This document shows positions 43,093 through 51,545 of a stretch of DNA of 64,000 bases, one piece after another. This DNA is from Cytophagales bacterium (lineage in GTDB: Bacteria > Bacteroidota > Bacteroidia > Cytophagales > Spirosomataceae). The stretch is taken from NCBI GenBank assembly GCA_004292855.1, contig RDXN01000031.1, forward strand, positions 151,140-215,139. The letters are read 5' to 3'. Position 1 is the stretch's first letter. Each line of letters starts with the position of its first letter. Under the pieces are notes generated by a model. It was given only the letters and a program-made list of their open reading frames with translations, was not told where the DNA came from and did not search any database. A program made the translations under genes and the position numbers.

Positions 43093-45460
43093 AAACGACT
43101 CCCTTCTCTCTCAATGCCTTCCAGACTTTGAAGGGCGTGATGGGGATGTCTAAGTGCGTGATGCCGTAGGGCGACAGTGCGTCTACGATGGCGTTGGCAA
43201 TGGCTGGTGGCGCACCAACCGTTGGCGACTCACCCACACCTTTGGCCCCAATGGGGTGGTGGGGCGATGGCGTGATGGTATGCCCCGTTTCCCAGTTTGG
43301 CGACTCCACGGCAGTCGGCACCAGGTAATCCATCAAGGTGCCGTTCAGAATGTTGCCATCTTCGTCGTACACGAGGGCTTCGTACATGGCCGGGGCAATG
43401 CCCTGCGTAAGTCCGCCGTGAACCTGACCCTGCACAATCATCGGGTTAATAATGTTGCCACAGTCGTCGATAGCCACAAACCGGCGCACCTTGATTTCGC
43501 CCGTTTCCTTGTCGATGTCCACCACGCAGATATACGCGCCCGACGGGAACGTGAGGTTCGGGGGATCGTAGTAGTGGGTCGTTTCAAAGCCGGCCTCCAT
43601 GCCCTGCGGGTGGTTGGTATAGGCCGCGAAAACGAGTTCCTGAATGGTTTTCGCCTTTTCGGGTGCCCCTTTCACAAAGAACTTGCCGGGTTCCCACTCC
43701 AAATCGTCCTCGCTTACTTCGAGCAGGTAAGCGGCAATTTTGCGGGCTTTGTCGCGGAGTTTGCGAGCTGCTACGGCAGCGGCCGCCCCGGCGGTTGGGG
43801 TGCTTCGGCTGGCATACGTACCGAGTCCATACGGAGCTGTGTCGGTGTCGCCTTCTTCAATTTGAATATTTTCGGCAGGAATACCCAGTTCTTCGGCAAT
43901 AATCTGAGCGTACGTTGTTTCGTGGCCCTGACCCTGCGATTTCGTACCGAAACGGGCAATGGCTTTGCCCGTTGGGTGAACCCGAATCTCGGCACTATCG
44001 AACATTTTGATGCCCAGAATGTCGAAATCTTTGGATGGTCCCGCACCCACCACTTCGGTGAAGGTCGAAATACCAATACCCATTAATTTACCCTCGGCCC
44101 GCTTCTCGACCTGCTCTTTCCGCAAGCCCTCGTAGTCGATGGCGTCCATCGCCTTGCGGAGGCCCGCTTCGTAGTCGCCACTGTCGTAGATCCAGCCTGT
44201 TGGCGAGTGCCAGGGGAAATCTTCTTTTTTGATAAAGTTCTCAATTCGCAACTGCGCGGGGTCTTTACCTACCTCAAACGCAAAGCGGTCGGTCATCCGC
44301 TCGATGGCGTGAACGGCTTCCGTTACCCGGAATGAGCAACGATACGCAACCCCACCCGGCGGCTTGTTGGTATAGATAGCATCGGCTTCCATAAACGTCG
44401 CGCCGTAATCATACGATCCGGTTGCGATAGAGAACATGCCCGTTGGGTATTTCGACGGGTTGGCCGACGCATCCGTATAGCCGTGGTCGGCCAGCACTTT
44501 GAAGCGCGTAGCCAGGATTTTGCCTTCTTTCGTACCGGCCATTTCAGCCGTAATGTGGTAATCGCGGGCAAACGAGTCGGCCTGTAGGTTTTCGCTGCGG
44601 TCTTCGATCCATTTCACGGGCTTGCCAATCAGGAACGAAGCGGCAATAGCGATCACGTAGCCCGGGTACACAGGCACTTTACCCCCAAAACCACCACCAA
44701 TGTCGGGTGCGATAACCCGCACTTTCTCTTCCGTTAGCCCTACATGCCCAGCCACCAACGCAATTACCGTACGGATGGCGTGGGGTGCCTGCGTGGTCAT
44801 GTACATGGTGAGGTGGTTGTCGATTTTGTTGTAATCGGCCACACAGCCGCAGGTCTCAATAGAGGCCACGTGGATACGCGGAATGTGCATCTGCTCTTTC
44901 ACCACCACATCGGCGGTCGAAAATACGGCCTCCGTTTTGTCTTTGTCGCCGACCTCCCAGTGCCAAATGTGGTTGTCGGTTTTGCCGGGTTTGTCGGTCC
45001 GCAACACCGGAGCCGACGGGTCGAGGGCTTTGAAGGGGTCGATTACGGGCTTCATCGGCTCATACTCAACCCGCACGGCTTCGCGACCGTCGCGGGCGGC
45101 ATAACGGCTTGTGGCAATTACGGCGGCTACCTCCTGCGCCTGATACATAACGGTATCCGTTGGCAACACCATTTGGGTGTCCGACATCAAGGTGGGCATC
45201 CAGTGGAGGCCGTATGTTTCGAGGTCACGGCCTGTTACAACGGCCAACACGCCCGGCACTTTCAGGGCGGCTTCACTGTCTATTTTGGTAATTTTGGCAT
45301 AGGCATACGGACTCCTGACAATGTCCATATAGAGCATCCCGTCGAGTTTCACATCGTCGACGTAATTGCCCTTGCCCTGTAGAAATCGTGCATCTTCTTT
45401 GCGTTTCATGGAATGGCCCATTCCACCAATCGCCTTCGATGTTTTACATGGTTGTGTCAT
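43091..45460 (-). CDS. coxL: Form I aerobic carbon monoxide dehydrogenase, large (Mo-Cu) subunit
   Basis: A 789-aa molybdenum hydroxylase subunit that oxidises CO to CO2 with water, using a Mo-Cu active site. The active-site loop reads GGVAYRCSFRVTEA, with Cys375 at the place of the copper-binding Cys. AYxCSFR defines form I CO dehydrogenase; form II and related hydroxylases have AYRGAGR. The catalytic Glu744 is in GAKGVGESPTVG. Other conserved stretches: RKEDARFLQGKGNYVDD, APDIGGGFGGKVPVYPG, SQGQGHETTYAQI, YGLGTYASRSTPTAG, and the long C-terminal domain with IDDCGNIINPMIVQGQVHGG. Length and motif order match the family well. It is downstream of coxM and coxS and upstream of the maturation genes. 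The chosen ATG gives a usual N-terminus for this family (IGGMGHSMKRKEDARFL). Confidence 0.96.
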   Translation of the reverse strand: MTQPCKTSKAIGGMGHSMKRKEDARFLQGKGNYVDDVKLDGMLYMDIVRSPYAYAKITKIDSEAALKVPGVLAVVTGRDLETYGLHWMPTLMSDTQMVLPTDTVMYQAQEVAAVIATSRYAARDGREAVRVEYEPMKPVIDPFKALDPSAPVLRTDKPGKTDNHIWHWEVGDKDKTEAVFSTADVVVKEQMHIPRIHVASIETCGCVADYNKIDNHLTMYMTTQAPHAIRTVIALVAGHVGLTEEKVRVIAPDIGGGFGGKVPVYPGYVIAIAASFLIGKPVKWIEDRSENLQADSFARDYHITAEMAGTKEGKILATRFKVLADHGYTDASANPSKYPTGMFSIATGSYDYGATFMEADAIYTNKPPGGVAYRCSFRVTEAVHAIERMTDRFAFEVGKDPAQLRIENFIKKEDFPWHSPTGWIYDSGDYEAGLRKAMDAIDYEGLRKEQVEKRAEGKLMGIGISTFTEVVGAGPSKDFDILGIKMFDSAEIRVHPTGKAIARFGTKSQGQGHETTYAQIIAEELGIPAENIQIEEGDTDTAPYGLGTYASRSTPTAGAAAAVAARKLRDKARKIAAYLLEVSEDDLEWEPGKFFVKGAPEKAKTIQELVFAAYTNHPQGMEAGFETTHYYDPPNLTFPSGAYICVVDIDKETGEIKVRRFVAIDDCGNIINPMIVQGQVHGGLTQGIAPAMYEALVYDEDGNILNGTLMDYLVPTAVESPNWETGHTITPSPHHPIGAKGVGESPTVGAPPAIANAIVDALSPYGITHLDIPITPFKVWKALREKGVV

Positions 45461-45476
45461 TTGAGTTTTATGTTTT

Positions 45477-45564
45477 ACCCCACCCCAACCCCTCCCCCGA
45501 AAGGAGGGGCTAAGACCCAGAAGTTTTTTAGCCCCTCCCTACGGGGGAGGGGTTGGGGTGGGGT
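45477..45564. repeat. GC-rich palindrome, coxS-coxL gap
   Basis: Left half 45477-45513 (ACCCCACCCCAACCCCTCCC then hairpin) and inverted right half 45528-45564. The stop of coxS is 7 bases away, and coxL starts 17 bases after it. Confidence 0.87.
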
Positions 45565-45570
45565 GTTTGC

Positions 45571-46077
45571 TTATACAAACTGTGGTTCTGTTGATGCCGG
45601 TTCTACACCCCGGTTTTTGGCACTGGCATACTGAATGGCTTTAACAATGTTGTTGTAGCCCGTGCAGCGGCAGAGATTGCCCGAAATTCCCCAGCGGATT
45701 TCGTCTTCGGTTGGGTCGGGGTTCATTTCCAGCAGTTCGGTGGCCCGCATCATCATACCGGGCGTGCAGAATCCGCAATGCAGACCGTGGTTTTCTTTGA
45801 AGCCTTCCTGGAGGTTGCTCAGCGGAGCACCCGGAGCGCACATTCCTTCGACGGTTGCGATGGATTTGCCGTTGGCCTGCACCGCCAAAATAGTGCATGA
45901 TTTAACGGATTTGCCATCGAGCAAAATAGTACAGGCTCCGCAGCTACTGGTATCGCAGCCAATGTGCGTACCCGTCATATTCAGGTTTTCGCGAATGAGG
46001 TGTACAAGAAGTAAGCGCGGCTCTACCTCGGCGGTATGGGCCTGTCCGTTTACGGTGACGGTTATTTGTTTTTTCAT
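45571..46077 (-). CDS. coxS: Aerobic carbon monoxide dehydrogenase, small (2Fe-2S) subunit
   Basis: A 168-aa iron-sulfur subunit. The plant-type ferredoxin-like N-terminus carries Cys41, Cys46, Cys49 and Cys61 ([16 protein letters not shown] then KSC); the helical C-terminal domain binds the second cluster with Cys101, Cys104, Cys136 and Cys138 ([23 protein letters not shown]). It passes electrons from CoxL to the FAD of CoxM. The start is the ATG at 46077 ([12 protein letters not shown]); the frame continues upstream through a palindrome but that part is not protein-like. The last ten residues ([10 protein letters not shown]) are a short tail. Confidence 0.96.
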   Translation of the reverse strand: MKKQITVTVNGQAHTAEVEPRLLLVHLIRENLNMTGTHIGCDTSSCGACTILLDGKSVKSCTILAVQANGKSIATVEGMCAPGAPLSNLQEGFKENHGLHCGFCTPGMMMRATELLEMNPDPTEDEIRWGISGNLCRCTGYNNIVKAIQYASAKNRGVEPASTEPQFV

Positions 46078-46114
46078 GTTTATGGTTTCTGGTTTATTTG
46101 CCTGCGCGACATTT

Positions 46115-46213
46115 GACCACCCCCCAGCCCCCTCCTGTTTTAGGAGGGGGAGGTCTCCAAAGGAGTCTCTTACGGCTCCCCCTCCTGTTTTAGGAGGGGG
46201 CTGGGGGGTGGTC
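46115..46213. repeat. GC-rich palindrome, coxM-coxS gap
   Basis: Outer arms GACCACCCCCCAGCCCCCTC (46115-46134) and its inverse ending at 46213, each with a nested CCTCCT-GTTTT-AGGAGG hairpin. It overlaps the last two bases of the coxM stop codon (TGA, minus strand), so it starts exactly at the gene end. Confidence 0.87.
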
Positions 46214-47081
46214 ATGCTACGGCCCGTTCGGCGGCTTTGTGAATCATGCGTTTTACCAACACCCCGACCATTGCCCGCTTGTACTCTTCGTCGCCCCGGA
46301 GGTCGGCGGAGGGGTTACAGTCCTCAGCGGCAAACTGGGCGGCTTCGGCAATCACTTCGTCGGTAAGTGTTTTGCCCAAAAGGGCTGCTTCGGAGCGTTC
46401 GGCGCGGAGCGGGAGCGGGTTCACGTTGGTGAGACCAATGCCCGCGTACGTACACACCCCGTTGCCGTCGAGCGTTAGTTGAACGGCGGCACCGGCGGTT
46501 GCATAATCACCCACTTTACGTTCGAGTTTGTGGTAGGCACTGCCCGTTCCGGCGGCTGGCATCGGAATCTGAATTTCGGTCAGAATCTCGTCGGGCTGGA
46601 GGGCCGTCATGTAGAAACCGAGAAAAAATTCATCAATCGGAATGCTGCGCACCCCGTCGGGGCCGGTGGCAATCACGGTAGCGTTTAGGGCAATCATCAC
46701 GGCGGGGTGGTCGTTGGCGGCATCGCCGTGGGCCAGGTTCCCTCCAATCGTGCCCATGTTACGCACCTGTGGGTCGGCAATGAGCTTGGTCACATCGGCA
46801 AAAATGGGGAAGTGTTCGTTCAGTTGGGCCGAGTGCTCAATCTGAGCCTCACGCACCAGTGCCCCAATGTGTACCGTGTCGCCCGCAATCGAAATATCGG
46901 ACAGGCCCGGAATGTTGTTGATGTCGATGATATGCTCGGGCGACGCAAACCGGAGTTTCATCATGGGAATCAGGCTGTGGCCGCCCGACAGAATCTTGGC
47001 CTCGTCGCCATACTTCTGAAGCAGCGAAATGGCCTCGTCGAGTGTGGTGGGGGCTTCGTAATTAAAATCGGCTGCAATCAT
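46212..47081 (-). CDS. coxM: Aerobic carbon monoxide dehydrogenase, medium (FAD) subunit
   Basis: A 289-aa FAD subunit. FAD-binding motifs: [18 protein letters not shown] (pyrophosphate) and [20 protein letters not shown], both usual for CoxM. The C-terminal domain includes [20 protein letters not shown] and the signature ITNV-like [13 protein letters not shown]. It accepts electrons from CoxS and passes them on to quinone. The start chosen is the ATG at 47081 ([17 protein letters not shown]); upstream in-frame codons are not protein-like. It is the first catalytic gene of the operon, with a small membrane protein gene 47 bases upstream in the same direction. Confidence 0.96.
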   Translation of the reverse strand: MIAADFNYEAPTTLDEAISLLQKYGDEAKILSGGHSLIPMMKLRFASPEHIIDINNIPGLSDISIAGDTVHIGALVREAQIEHSAQLNEHFPIFADVTKLIADPQVRNMGTIGGNLAHGDAANDHPAVMIALNATVIATGPDGVRSIPIDEFFLGFYMTALQPDEILTEIQIPMPAAGTGSAYHKLERKVGDYATAGAAVQLTLDGNGVCTYAGIGLTNVNPLPLRAERSEAALLGKTLTDEVIAEAAQFAAEDCNPSADLRGDEEYKRAMVGVLVKRMIHKAAERAVA

Positions 47082-47128
47082 ACGGGGGTGATTGTTTAAG
47101 GTTTGGTGAAACGATTTGTTAGAAATTA

Positions 47129-47602
47129 TTAAGAAATAGGCGATTGGTTTTTCACTGAAAGCAGAGCGGTTCCTACGCGGTTGAGCCATCGATACCCTCG
47201 ACCGTTATATAGGCTTCCCAAAAACAATAGGGCTGCCCCCGCATAGTAGCAACGCATGGCATGGGGCATAAACAGGCCAACAAGCAACAGGCAAAGGCCC
47301 GACATGGCAACTACCAAAGCCGCTCGTGTGCCGGGGCCACGATAGTTGCGGGCGATGCTCCAAAGGCATACGGCGGCTAGTCCCAAACTCAACCAGCCCC
47401 CCCAGTCGGTGTGATGCTCGGTTAATGAGGGTGCCCCGCAAATAGCCATCGAACTCGTATAAGCCACCACGCAGAACGGGCATTTTGGAAGAATCAGAAT
47501 CATGAAACCCACTACCGCAGAGGTCCAGGTAGTGGAAGTTGCGGGAGGTGAGACAACGTCTTCACTACAGCTTTTACAGGTAGAGGTCAGCGCGGCCTTC
47601 AT
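47129..47602 (-). CDS. Small Cys-rich membrane protein ahead of coxM
   Basis: A 157-aa membrane protein with four predicted transmembrane helices. It begins MKAALTSTCKSCSEDVVSPP (CxxC pair), then a helix with Cys pair CPFC (MILILPKCPFCVVAYTSS), and helices LSLGLAAVCLWSIA, AALVVAMSGLCLLLVGLFM and YYAGAALLFLGSLY. It is MerC-like in size and Cys arrangement, but I cannot confirm the family. It precedes coxM by 47 bases in the same direction and is the likely first gene of the transcript. A metal-handling role, such as copper for the Mo-Cu site, would be consistent, but this is inference only. Confidence 0.75.
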   Translation of the reverse strand: MKAALTSTCKSCSEDVVSPPATSTTWTSAVVGFMILILPKCPFCVVAYTSSMAICGAPSLTEHHTDWGGWLSLGLAAVCLWSIARNYRGPGTRAALVVAMSGLCLLLVGLFMPHAMRCYYAGAALLFLGSLYNGRGYRWLNRVGTALLSVKNQSPIS

Positions 47603-47770
47603 CAGGCTAATTTCATTGATTTGTGCAATGCAAGTTAAACAGAATACGGTCGCTTTAGTATAATGTTTAGTTTTTGTTTAACTTATAATAGAATTATAAT
47701 AAAATGTGTCTACGTATTATTACAATGTTTAGTTGAATAGTTTAAGACGCCCTCATACCGCTTCCATTTG

Positions 47771-47778
47771 TATATTTG
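47771..47778 (+). promoter_or_regulatory. -7 box of the bestrophin gene
   Basis: TATATTTG matches the TAnnTTTG consensus exactly and ends 31 bases before the ATG. No clear -33 box is seen. The AT-rich 47603-47770 region must also hold the promoter of the minus-strand cox operon. Confidence 0.45.
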
Positions 47779-47809
47779 GCTGTTTTATCACCAGCTCAAA
47801 CATTCCTTT

Positions 47810-48823
47810 ATGTACGTTGCCCGTCGTGTTGCCTGGAAGCATTTTGCTCCGTTTGCCCTCCGCTCTGTTTTATTTTTCATCACCTACTCGACCATCATTT
47901 GTACGGTATATACGTTCACCGGCTGGAAGATTCTGACGGTCCCGTTTGTTCCCATTGCTACCATCGGCACGGCGGTGGCGTTTTATGTGGGCTTCAAAAA
48001 TAACTCGTCGTACGACCGCCTTTGGGAGGCCCGCCGTATTTGGGGTAGCCTGGTCAACACGAGCCGGTCGTGGTCGATTATGGTTCACGATTTTATCTCC
48101 GACCGTATGGTTACCGACCCATTGCCCGCCGATGAACTCCGGGTAGCCAAAAAAAATCTTATTTATGGCCATTTGGCCTATCTGACGGCCCTGCGCGTTC
48201 AACTCCGCCGACAAACCGTTTGGCAACAACACCGCAACGTGGCTCATGATATTGTCCAGCGGATTGCCGAGTTCAAACAGTGTAGCCTGGATGTTGAACT
48301 GCAACGGTTTCTGCCCCAGGCCGAAATCGACACGGTCATGACGTTCACCAACCCGGCCACACAACTGCTTCACCGCCAATCCGAACAACTCCGCGCCCTC
48401 CGCGACCGGGGCTACCTCTCCGACTTCTACCATGTCGAGATGGAGCGTGCGTTGGCCGAGTTTTATAATCAACAGGGGGCCTGCGAGCGAATCAAGTCGT
48501 TTCCATTTCCGCGCCAATACGCTTTTTTCAGCTATGTGTTCACGTGGGTGTTCATCTTGGTGCTTCCCTTCGGACTGCTAAACGAAATGGCGAAGATCGG
48601 GGGCATGCACCTGTGGCTAACGGTCCCGTTCTATACGGTGGTCGCCTGGGTGTTCAACACGATGGAAATCGTGGGCGACACAAGCGAAAACCCGTTTGAA
48701 AACAGCATCAACGACGTGCCACTCACGGCCATTTGCCGCAACATCGAGATCGACCTGCGCGAGATGCTTGGCGAAACAAACGTACCAAAGCGCGTGCAGG
48801 CGGTCGAAAATATTTTGATGTAA
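47810..48823 (+). CDS. Bestrophin-family anion channel
   Basis: A 337-aa bestrophin/UPF0187 protein that forms a pentameric channel. Start: the ATG at 47810 (MYVARRVAWKHF); an in-frame TTG at 47768 adds 14 unsupported residues. N-terminal helix RSVLFFITYSTIICTVYTF, then PIATIGTAVAFYVGFKNNSS, followed by the family signature YDRLWEARRIWGSLVNTSRS. C-terminal membrane part AFFSYVFTWVFILVLPFGLL and the conserved end GDTSENPFENSINDVPLTAICRN. Length and layout are typical. It is divergent from the cox operon, 207 bases apart; no functional link is implied. Confidence 0.95.
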   Translation: MYVARRVAWKHFAPFALRSVLFFITYSTIICTVYTFTGWKILTVPFVPIATIGTAVAFYVGFKNNSSYDRLWEARRIWGSLVNTSRSWSIMVHDFISDRMVTDPLPADELRVAKKNLIYGHLAYLTALRVQLRRQTVWQQHRNVAHDIVQRIAEFKQCSLDVELQRFLPQAEIDTVMTFTNPATQLLHRQSEQLRALRDRGYLSDFYHVEMERALAEFYNQQGACERIKSFPFPRQYAFFSYVFTWVFILVLPFGLLNEMAKIGGMHLWLTVPFYTVVAWVFNTMEIVGDTSENPFENSINDVPLTAICRNIEIDLREMLGETNVPKRVQAVENILM

Positions 48824-48833
48824 AGCTATTTGC

Positions 48834-49787
48834 TCATTCCTTGATAACCGTCAGCGTCAGAATAGGCTGAAACTCGGTCGTTTCGCCTTTGGGGCGGGCC
48901 AGAATATGAACCGAGTAAAGGCCGTCCCGGAACACCTGCATCACGAGGTCGTAACCTTTTTTTGTGCGAAACGCCCTGAGGTAAAACGTCCGGGTGTTGG
49001 CCGGTTGTGCGTACCGGTTCGCCAGTACCTCGAACTCCATTTCGCGACTGATTGACACACTCAATTGGAGCCGTTTTTGCACTCGAAACAAACCCTGTTT
49101 CGGGAAATCGGGGCCGAAACCTAACCCGAAATAGGGGCTATACACGCGGGGTAGGGCATCAAATTCGCCACGTGTGAGGGGCTTTGGAAGGGTTTGGGGG
49201 TTGGGGTTGTCGGGCAGGTGATCGGCAGCAAACTCGTGGGCGGGCGTCAGAAAATAATGCGTATTCAGGGGTCGGGTGCCATTGTCAGTACTAGCCCAGG
49301 TGGCATCCAGCGGGTGCCATTGGCCGTCGATCTGCACTAAATTCCAGACATGGTTAATGGAGCGTACTGGTGCCCCAGCCAGATCGGGGTGTCCTTTTGC
49401 GTACCCCATTACCACCCGCGCAGGCAACCCGGCTTTCCGCAACAGCACATACAACACCAGGGCATAATCGCTGCAAACACCCCGGCGCGCCTGTACAATA
49501 CGTGTAGCAGCGGCCACCGTGTCGATCAATCGCGGGAGACCATAGGTGTAGGGCTTCATCAAACCCGTATCGTAGTGAATGTGCGTGGCCGTCCAGACAA
49601 ACAACACGCGAGCCTTTTCGAGGTCGGTTTTGGCCGGAGTAACGAGTTTGGCGACCAACTCCGTCAAATTCGGGTCGGTGCCTGCCGAGACCGTTCGGGC
49701 ATGGGCATCGAGGGCCGAAAATGATTGCGGCTGTGCCCTGCATGGGCCAATCCAACCCAGCAAAAGGAGCCATAGTAGTAGCTTCAT
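48834..49787 (-). CDS. Secreted transglutaminase-like protein, copy 1
   Basis: A 317-aa secreted protein (signal MKLLLWLLLLGWIGPCRAQ). A transglutaminase-like cysteine-protease fold with Cys in ARRGVCSDYALVLYVLLRK, His in SINHVWNLVQIDGQW and Asp in HPLDATWAST. The C-terminal ~100 residues are beta-rich (SVSISREMEFEVLANRY, KGYDLVMQVFRDGLYSVHI). The triad is intact, so hydrolysis or amide transfer is possible; the substrate is unknown. It is divergent from a second, related gene (49909); the two share order, triad surroundings and the C-terminal domain, so they are likely a duplicated pair. Confidence 0.92.
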   Translation of the reverse strand: MKLLLWLLLLGWIGPCRAQPQSFSALDAHARTVSAGTDPNLTELVAKLVTPAKTDLEKARVLFVWTATHIHYDTGLMKPYTYGLPRLIDTVAAATRIVQARRGVCSDYALVLYVLLRKAGLPARVVMGYAKGHPDLAGAPVRSINHVWNLVQIDGQWHPLDATWASTDNGTRPLNTHYFLTPAHEFAADHLPDNPNPQTLPKPLTRGEFDALPRVYSPYFGLGFGPDFPKQGLFRVQKRLQLSVSISREMEFEVLANRYAQPANTRTFYLRAFRTKKGYDLVMQVFRDGLYSVHILARPKGETTEFQPILTLTVIKE

Positions 49788-49908
49788 CAGATTGTTATCG
49801 TAGGAATGTGTTGTATGGATATGGACGACATAATCGACAATGGGGGTAGGGTAATAAACAATAATCGGGCGTGCCTGGAAGTTATGAATATGCGAAAAAG
49901 AACGAGGA

Positions 49909-50883
49909 ATGCGAAATTACCTGCCCAGCTTCATACTAGCCAGTTTATTGTTCGTGGCCACCACCGGCTTCGTCTCGGCCCCAACCAGCCCCCTTGCCGA
50001 CTATAGCACCATCGACCGCTACGCCCGGAGTACTCCCGACAGCAAGGCGCGTGACCTGACCAGTCTGGCCAAATACCTCACAGCCCCGGCCCGCTCCGAT
50101 CTGGCCAAAGCCCGCGTCATTTACGCCTGGATTGTATCGCACATTCGGTACGACGAAGCCTCATTTGGCAGCGGCACCTACGGCTCGGAGGTCGATTATG
50201 CCGCCCGCGCCCTGCAATCGCGCCGGACGGTCTGCACGGGCTTCGCCCTGCTTTACAAGCACATGCTCCGGCAAGTGGGCATCGACGCCGTGACCGTAAA
50301 AGGGTACTCCCGCACCGACGATGCTACCGCCGGGCAACCCACCGGCCCCATCGACCACGAATGGAACGCCGTTAAAATCGACGGTGACTGGTATCTGGTC
50401 GACCCTACCTGGGCCGTAACGACCGCCAAACCGGGGCAGGTCAACGATCACTATTTCCTCACCGATCCGCAGGCCTTCGTAGCCCAGCACCTCCCCGCCG
50501 ACCCGCGTTGGCAACTCCTCCCCTCGCCCATCAGTAAAGCCACCTTCGACCGCTTCCCGAAACTGTACGAATCGTATTTCGAGTTGGGATTCGACACGCG
50601 ATTTCCCCAAAACGGCCTCATCCGCACCGGCGACGTGGCCACGATCACCTTCCGCAACGAGGCCGACATGAAGATCATCTGCTCCTCGGCCCGCACCGGC
50701 TACACCAGCACCAACCCGATCCCGTCCACGCTTCGGCGCGAAGGCGACCTCTACACGCTCACCGTGCGTGTTCCGCAGCGCGGTAACTCCACCCTATTCA
50801 TCTTCGCCAAACCCCGCCAAACCGCCAACGAGCCGTATATCGGGTATAAAGCAATCGGGTCGTTTACGGTAGTGAGGGGGTAA
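49909..50883 (+). CDS. Secreted transglutaminase-like protein, copy 2
   Basis: A 324-aa paralogue of the divergent gene: signal RNYLPSFILASLLFVATTGF, Cys in SRRTVCTGFALLYKHMLRQV, His in GPIDHEWNAVKIDGDWY and Asp in LVDPTWAVT. The same C-terminal region is present (SPISKATFDRFPKLYESYFE, ELGFDTRFPQNGLIR). The two share motifs such as LAKYLTAPARSDLAKARVIY versus VAKLVTPAKTDLEKARVLF. Divergent arrangement with 121 bases between starts suggests inverted duplication and possibly shared control. The arr gene follows 13 bases downstream. Confidence 0.92.
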   Translation: MRNYLPSFILASLLFVATTGFVSAPTSPLADYSTIDRYARSTPDSKARDLTSLAKYLTAPARSDLAKARVIYAWIVSHIRYDEASFGSGTYGSEVDYAARALQSRRTVCTGFALLYKHMLRQVGIDAVTVKGYSRTDDATAGQPTGPIDHEWNAVKIDGDWYLVDPTWAVTTAKPGQVNDHYFLTDPQAFVAQHLPADPRWQLLPSPISKATFDRFPKLYESYFELGFDTRFPQNGLIRTGDVATITFRNEADMKIICSSARTGYTSTNPIPSTLRREGDLYTLTVRVPQRGNSTLFIFAKPRQTANEPYIGYKAIGSFTVVRG

Positions 50884-50896
50884 ATTTTTATAAGTC

Positions 50897-51334
50897 ATGA
50901 AAAACACAACCGTCGTAGTTAATGAGGCTAATACCCTCGACAAAGGCCCTTTTTATCATGGAACGAGGGCTAATCTACAGGCCGGCGATTTGTTGACAGC
51001 CGGATTCAGGTCGAACTACCACCCCGATGTGATTATGAATCATGTCTATTTCACAGCTATCGTAAAAGGGGCTGGGCTGGCCGCTGAATTGGCACCCGGC
51101 GAAGGTCTTCCCCGTGTCTATAAAGTTGAACCGACAGGAAGTTTTGAGAATGATCCTAATGTTACGGACAAAAAATTCCCAGGCAACCCGACACGCTCTT
51201 ACCGCAGTAAAGAACCGTTGAAAATAGTTGGCGAAGTAAACGATTGGGAGAGATTAACACCTGAAGAACTCAAAACTTGGCGAGACAATCTGGCCAAATT
51301 AATGGCGAATCCGAATGCGGAAATTATAAACTAA
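50897..51334 (+). CDS. arr: Rifamycin ADP-ribosyltransferase (Arr)
   Basis: A 145-aa enzyme of the Arr family, which inactivates rifamycins by transferring ADP-ribose from NAD+ to the ansa hydroxyl group. Catalytic residues match the spacing in the mycobacterial enzyme: His21 (FYHGTRA), Tyr51 (HVYFTA) and Asp86 (FENDPNVTD). The NAD-binding and substrate motifs LLTAGFRSNY, RVYKVEPTG, KKFPGNPTRSYRSKEPLK and VGEVNDWE are intact, so the gene looks functional. The length fits the family. It is plus strand, 13 bases after a transglutaminase-like gene, and followed by a hairpin terminator. Chromosomal arr genes are often intrinsic in soil bacteria, and no mobile-element marker lies immediately next to it. 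Confidence 0.95.
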   Translation: MKNTTVVVNEANTLDKGPFYHGTRANLQAGDLLTAGFRSNYHPDVIMNHVYFTAIVKGAGLAAELAPGEGLPRVYKVEPTGSFENDPNVTDKKFPGNPTRSYRSKEPLKIVGEVNDWERLTPEELKTWRDNLAKLMANPNAEIIN

Positions 51335-51359
51335 AAAATACCAATAGCCCCCTAAAACG

Positions 51360-51399
51360 AAATCAGTCCCGCTCAGATCTCTCCGAGCGGGGCTGATTT
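51360..51399. terminator. Hairpin terminator after arr (copy of the OMP-gene terminator)
   Basis: AAATCAGTCCCGCTC and GAGCGGGGCTGATTT form a 15-bp stem (one G-T wobble) with a 10-base loop. It is 25 bases after the arr stop and nearly identical to the hairpin at 52238. Confidence 0.85.
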
Positions 51400-51435
51400 A
51401 TGGTACGCTAGTTAATCAGATCAACTACCGACGGC
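51361..51435. repeat. Direct repeat, copy 1 (gene tail plus terminator)
   Basis: This 75-base segment matches 52239-52313 except for two substitutions (51368/52246 and 51424/52302). The copy contains the terminator hairpin and a remnant of the last codons of the outer-membrane gene (CTACCGACGG on this strand), which here belong to no gene. Confidence 0.9.
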
Positions 51436-51545
51436 TTCATCAATGGGAATGTTACAACCATTAATTGCGTTTGTTGTACTGAAGTTTAGGAGTTTGCGGG
51501 TAACACCCAAAAACTTTAAACTCACGATTTAAATAGCCAGACAAA

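Noticed and set aside
43154..44086. 310-codon plus-strand open frame opposite coxL
   Set aside because: Shadow of coxL; no start context, no family features, and the opposite strand encodes the conserved CoxL motifs.
45571..46215. Longer coxS with an extra 46-residue N-terminus
   Set aside because: The extra codons run through the GC-rich palindrome and are not protein-like; the 2Fe-2S domain starts at the internal ATG at 46077.
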